DNA of 64,000 bases, taken from contig JAVTVJ010001234.1 of NCBI GenBank assembly GCA_034509425.1, positions 1 to 64,000 of the forward strand. The letters run 5' to 3'. The translations under genes and the position numbers were made by a program. This stretch comes from Eopsaltria australis (lineage: Eukaryota > Chordata > Aves > Passeriformes > Petroicidae). The notes beneath the pieces are model-generated. The model was not told the DNA's origin. It saw nothing but the letters and a program-made list of their open reading frames with translations, and searched no databases. Shown piece by piece: positions 59,326-64,000 of this stretch. Each line of letters begins with the position of its first letter. The stretch's first letter is position 1.

Positions 59326-60065
59326 ATGGGCAGAGTGGAAAGCAGGGAAAGGGAAGCTCCAGCTCTCCCTCTGTGGGCTCCCAGATCCCTTCCCCCAGAG
59401 CTGAGTCACTCGGATCATCAATTCCAACCTCACTTCCCAGTTACTATAACAACTTCATGGATTTCTCCTCGTTATTAATTACACTCAGCCCTAATCTGCT
59501 GCTCCAGGATCAGGCACTCCTGGAGAGCTTTTTCCCTTCTCCCTTCTCCCTTCCCAATGTTTTTCATTCCCAGCTCACTCCCACGTTCAGGTGCTCCCCT
59601 CATGAATCTGCTCCCACTGAGATAAGGAAATGCTGATATTCCTCCCTTTGAAAACTCAGAATAGAAGGAAATGGGCTTTTTTCCTTCAAAACAAACAAGA
59701 TGCTTGAAATAAAACTGCAGAATCTGGGCCCTCAGCTGTTCTCCCGCAGAAATGTGGAGCAGGGAACAGCTTGGAATATAATCCACCCCAGCATGGAGAG
59801 AATGAGCCCTTTGGAAGCAGAGCTGGGAGCCAGAGCACAGGAGCAGCTGGAATCTGATTTATTGGGGCTGGACTGCACATCCTCGGGGTGTGAATGGGAA
59901 AAGGCAGGAGAAGGCAACAACTCCAGGCCAATCCCAAAATCCTGAGGCGTTGGAGGGAGCAGAACGAGCTCCTTTCATTTTCCTCTGGATCAGAAAGCTG
60001 GAAGTCACAAGGGACAAGAGTGACCGGAGCTGAAAGGACACCTCTACCCAAGAGAGGAGAGCAGA
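59326..60065. other. Single-copy sequence
   Basis: No gene recognised. Confidence 0.5.
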
Positions 60066-60210
60066 GGCATTCTTTTTCTTTTCCCTTTCCTTTCCTTCCC
60101 TTTTTCCTTTCCTTTCATTTCCTTTCCCCTTCTTTCCCTTTCCCTTTCCTTTCCTTTCATTTCCTTTCCCTTTCTTTCCCTTTCCCTTCCTTTCCTTTCC
60201 CTTCTTTTTG
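60066..60210. repeat. (CCCTTTCCTTT)n pyrimidine tract
   Basis: About 145 bp of C/T only on the plus strand apart from a few A. Confidence 0.95.
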
Positions 60211-60367
60211 GGATGGGGAAGATGGAAAAGTTTCCTCATCCTGGAGGGCAGGGAAGGGAACAGAGGAGAACAGGGAAGGGAAATGCAGGGAAGGGAACAG
60301 AGAAGGAGAACAGGGAAGAAGGGAATTTCCTGCTCCATTCCCACAGGGATCAAACAGCGCTGACCCC
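60211..60367. other. Purine-rich spacer
   Basis: Contains a few GGGAAGGGAACAGAG repeats and no gene. Confidence 0.5.
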
Positions 60368-60640
60368 ATGGAATCACAGAATTCCAGACTGGTTTGAGTT
60401 GGGGAGGACCTCAAATCCCATCCCATTCCACACCTTCCACTATCCCAGGTTGCTCCAAGCCCCATCCAGCCTCACCTTGGACATTTCCAGGGATGGGGAA
60501 GCCACAAATTCTCTGGAAAACCTCAAGTTTTCCCTCACAATACGGAATTTTTTCCACCTCGCCACATCCCTCCCACCTGCATTCCCTCGGCTCAGGAACA
60601 GCCTGTGCCTCCTCACAAACGACTGCAGGTCTCTGATGGA
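60368..60640 (-). mobile_element. CR1 3' portion
   Basis: AATCACAGAATTCCAGACTG, GGTTTGAGTTGGGGAGGACC, CCACTATCCCAGGTTGCTCC and CCCATCCAGCCTCACCTTGG in antisense CR1 order. Confidence 0.9.
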
Positions 60641-62394
60641 AGTTTTGGCAGATTCCCAGAGAATTTACAAATGAAAATCCCAATGGATCACTTGATCCAT
60701 TTATTTTTAGGAATGTGTCTCCAGCTCGCTGAAAGAAAAAAATCCCCACTTCAAACTCCAGCCCAAAAAACACAAAAACCCCTGGGTACAACGGAGAACC
60801 TGAACTTCCCGCAGCTGGAATGTGGAATTCCTGCTCTTTTCTCGGGAATGAAGAATTCCTGCTCTTTTCCCCACTGAATTCCCCGGTTTTAGGTGTGGAA
60901 TGCAGCGCTGAACTCATCCGCAGAGCCATCGAAACGCGGGGCCAGATGGAGAACTCTCCTTTCCCCCTCCTCTGCAGGATCCCAAAAGGGATCCGAGCCC
61001 ACAGGATTCCAGCGGGGAAAGGAGCCCTCTCTGGATATTTTAGATGTTAAAAAAATCGTGGAAATGACGATTGGATTCTATTTGCAGCGCTGATTGAAAA
61101 CCCGCGCTGCTTTAGTCACAGATAAACACCGGGGGAACATTTTGGTGCTGCCTCCGATTTTTTTCCCCATCTCAAATGACAAATTCCCATGGATTTCATC
61201 CCTCTGATTAAAGGGCAGTCGTGAAACACCTACAAATAGCCTTTAAAAACCCACCAGTGCAACCACACTTCCCAAAAAAAAAATAATTACTGGAAGCGTG
61301 GATCTGAAATCCAAAGCAAAGCAGCTGCAGAATTCCCAGCGTTAATCCAGGCTTGTTCCCAAAGGTACAACATCAATAATAAACCCCAAAATAGCTTTGG
61401 TTTCCTGGAAAGTTGAAGGAAAGCTGGTTTATCCAAGCAAAAATGTAGGAATTGCTGTCCTGGGAAGCAAATTCCCAGCTCCAAACTGGTGTTGGATCCA
61501 TGAGACAGCACAGGATGGACAAAAAAAGGGAAGAATTCAACAATAATTCAACAGCTCTGCGGAGTAAAATGGGAAGAGGAATTGCCAGGAATATTCCAGG
61601 AATAGGCAGGAATATTCCAGAAAGAGCCAGGAATACTCCAGCCTGATGACACAGTGAAATAAGGGAAGGGAAAAGGGAATTTTGAGGGGATTGGCTGCCA
61701 TTCCATGAGAGGATCTGGGGAGATTCCTCCTGCCTGATCCTCGTTTTACAAACAAACAGCCCCAAAAACGCTGCCTCCATTTCTGCAGCAAAGTCCACAC
61801 AGGAACACCTCAGGTCACGGAAAAAAATCCAATATTTCATCCAGGAGAACTCGGCAAAGCTTCTTAAAAGTCAGCAAGAGTCTGCTCACAGCTAAAATCA
61901 TTATTTTTTAATCATAAAGCTTCTCTGTTTTTCCAAAGAAATCCCTTATCCCGTGCTTAGGAAATTCTTCCCGAGTTTTTCCTCCCCAATCCTGACTTGA
62001 AGAATTAATTACAATTATTTTACATGACAGGAGTCTTGCACTAAATATTTTTATCCTGAGAGTGGGTGATTAAAATACAAGGAAAGATGGAAAAAAAAAA
62101 TGTCTTTTTCTACTTCTTTTCAGTGCCTCTGACTGGATTCTTTTTCCCCTTTTTAAAAATATCTGATTTTCCGGGGATTTGGCTCCAGAAGCAAAGGAAG
62201 AATGAGGTAAAATAAATGTTTATTTTGATGGTTCTCCTGCCTGGCTTCATTTGAACACTGCCTTGTCCTTGCTTTTCTGGGAAAAAGGCATGGAAAACCT
62301 TTCTTTTTTTAATGGAATTAATTCAGCAGTGACCCACAAGCAGCTGGGAAAAAAAAACCCTATGATGTTCCCATGGCTCCTGAAGGAATAAGGA
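60641..62394. other. Single-copy sequence, 1.75 kb
   Basis: No array or CR1. No PDE4B 5' noncoding exon could be recognised. The part at 61840-62230 is AT-rich and complex, with no simple repeat. Confidence 0.5.
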
Positions 62395-62790
62395 AAATGG
62401 GGAAAAGGGGGAAAGGAGGAAAAGGGGGAAAAAGGAGGGAAAAAGGGGGAAAAAAAGGGGGGGAAAGGGGGGAAAGGGGAAAGGGGGAAAAGGGGGAAAA
62501 GGGAAAAGGAAAAGGGGTGGAAAAGGAGGTGGAAAAGGGGGAAAAGGGGAAAAGAGGGGAAAAAGGGAGAAAAAGGAAAGAAGGAAGGGGAAGGGGAAGG
62601 GAGAAGGAAAGGAAGAGTTGGAAGGAAGGGGAGAAAAGGGGGAAAAGGAAGGGAGAAAGGGAGAAGGGAAGGAAGGGAAAGGGAAGGAAGGGAAGGAAAA
62701 GGGGGGAAAAGGGGGGGAAAAAGGGGGAAAAGGGGGGACAAAGGGGAAAAGGGGAAAAAGGGGGGGAAAAAAAGGGGGGAAAAAGAAAAT
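62395..62790. repeat. (GGGGAAAA)n polypurine tract, about 400 bp
   Basis: Almost uninterrupted G/A on the plus strand with only rare T. It yields accidental Lys/Gly/Glu and Phe/Pro/Ser frames up to 229 codons. Confidence 0.96.
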
Positions 62791-63204
62791 GGGAAAAACA
62801 GATACACACAAATAACACACCAAAAAATGGAAGCACAGGCAGGGATTTCATGGATTCATTAGGAAAGTGCAAGGAAAAGGGTTTGGAGTGGGAATTTGGG
62901 GATGAATTCCAGAAAGGAAATGCAAAATTGAGGCGGAGGAAAGAAATGAGGGAAAGAAAAAGCGACACAAAACCAACAGAGGGATTTTCCCTTCTCCCAG
63001 CCCAGCACACCTGGGAAGAGCCAGTGGGAAGGAGCATCCCAACAATTAATTTGGATGATTAATTACAGTTGTGGCAGTGGGAGATGCTTTTCCTGGAGTT
63101 TCCCATGAGGAGCCTCCTTTGGAATTGTCTCAGGCCATGGAATCCTTGGGATCAGCAGGATCTGATCCACCCCATGGAGCCCCAGCTCTGCTCCTCCTGC
63201 CCTC
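62791..63204. other. Single-copy spacer
   Basis: No feature recognised. Confidence 0.45.
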
Positions 63205-64000
63205 TACCCCACCCCTGGAGAGATCTCTTTCCAAGGAAAATCTGGGACAAACTTCCTGCTCTCCCAAGGATCCCAAAAGATCCCCACAGAATCTTCCAGC
63301 AGGAAGAGCAGCACCTCTGGAAGGAGCAGCACTGGGGATCCAGGCTATCCAAGAACATCCCGTATCCTGCTCTGCTCCCCCTGCCCTGTCCCTCATCACT
63401 GACATCCTGGAGAGGCCTCTCCAAGGATAATCCAGGACAAACTTCCTGCTCTCCCAAGGATCCCAAAAGATCCACACTGAGTTTTTTCCAGCAGGAAGAG
63501 CAGAACCTCTGGAAGGAGCAGTGCTGGGAATCCAGGATATCTAAGAACATCCCACATCCTGCTCTGCTCTCCCTGCCCTGAACCCACTCCTGGAGAGGCC
63601 TCTCTCCAAGGATAATCTGGGACAAACTTCCTGCTCTCCCAAGGATCCCAAAAGATCCACAGAGTTTTTTCCATGAGGAAGAACAGCACTTCTGGAAGGA
63701 GTAGTGCTGGGAATTCAAGCTGTCAAAGAACATCCCACATCCTGCTCTGCTCTCCCTGCCCTCATCACTGAGATCCTTGAGAGGCCTCTCCAAGAATAAT
63801 CTGGGACAAATTTCCTGCTCTCCCAAGGATCCCAAAAGATCCACACTGAGTTTTTCCAGCAGGAAGAGCAGCACCTCTGGAAGGAACAGTGGAAGGAATC
63901 CAAGCTCCCAAAGAACATCCCAGATTCTGCTCTCCTCTCCCTGCCCTGTCCCTCATCACTGAGATCCTGGAGAGGCCTCTCCAAGGAAAATCCAGGACAA
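63205..64000. repeat. 183-192-bp tandem repeat, more than four copies, running off the window
   Basis: GACAAACTTCCTGCTCTCCC and CAAGGATCCCAAAAGATCCA recur near 63246, 63436, 63621 and 63804, and a fifth unit begins at the window edge. Units share TCTGGAAGGAGCAGTGCTGG and CATCCTGGAGAGGCCTCTCC. Confidence 0.95.

Noticed and set aside
1..64000. CRISPR array, operon, phage or other prokaryotic system
   Set aside because: The many regular repeats are eukaryotic minisatellites without spacer structure or cas-like genes. Spliced PDE4B exons and CR1 elements show vertebrate DNA.

Overview
The window is nuclear DNA from a bird, most likely a songbird (Passeriformes). The case rests on at least sixteen pieces of CR1 LINE 3' ends with the passerine-type sequence, the absence of any mammalian SINE, and the only two recognisable protein-coding loci, which read as avian-like versions of vertebrate PDE4B (cAMP-specific 3',5'-cyclic phosphodiesterase 4B). 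There is no bacterial or phage content. Almost all open reading frames of 60-420 codons here are accidental readings of tandem repeats or of CR1.

PDE4B lies on the minus strand, so transcription runs from high to low coordinates. Three exons at the 5' end of the gene are visible. The first coding exon of the long isoform PDE4B1 (51188-51296, ATG at 51229) and the second (48173-48408) join in frame. The alternative first exon of isoform PDE4B3 (26905-27140, inside a CpG island) comes next. Both routes end in the same splice phase (a codon left at 'TG'), so either can splice to the shared downstream exon that completes a cysteine codon and begins the UCR1-containing common part. That shared exon was not found and should lie left of base 1. 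The two isoform starts are only about 24 kb apart.

The rest is intronic or upstream sequence with a remarkable load of tandem repeats: about thirty unrelated arrays, with units from 5 to about 410 bp, together over a third of the window by my rough sum of spans. From left to right the main ones are a 165-bp satellite (0.3-1.6 kb), a CATCCT array (6.4-6.9), a 68-73-bp array (12.3-13.2), a 55-75-bp array (20.6-22.0), an EcoRI-site array (25.8-26.6), a 30-bp minisatellite 1 kb upstream of the PDE4B3 start (28.2-29.0), a G-rich 29-bp array (33.3-34.0), a G-poor AC-rich array (38.3-39.4), an 81-bp array (44.6-45.5), a 390-bp array (46.1-47.8), a 75-95-bp array filling most of PDE4B1 intron 1 (48.4-50.7), AT-rich arrays (42.1-42.6, 51.3-52.3), and several 120-410-bp arrays from 53 kb to the right end.

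The points most worth following are these: the intron-1 array carries dozens of copies of a motif like the authentic PDE4B1 exon-2 splice acceptor beside it; the 390-bp array carries a consensus splice donor in each unit on the PDE4B sense strand; and a roughly 300-bp inverted repeat, about 98% identical by eye, has its arms at 18.5 and 54.6 kb, enclosing all the visible PDE4B exons. An LTR-like element lies at 14.6-15.3 kb. Boundaries of repeats are approximate because they were set by eye.
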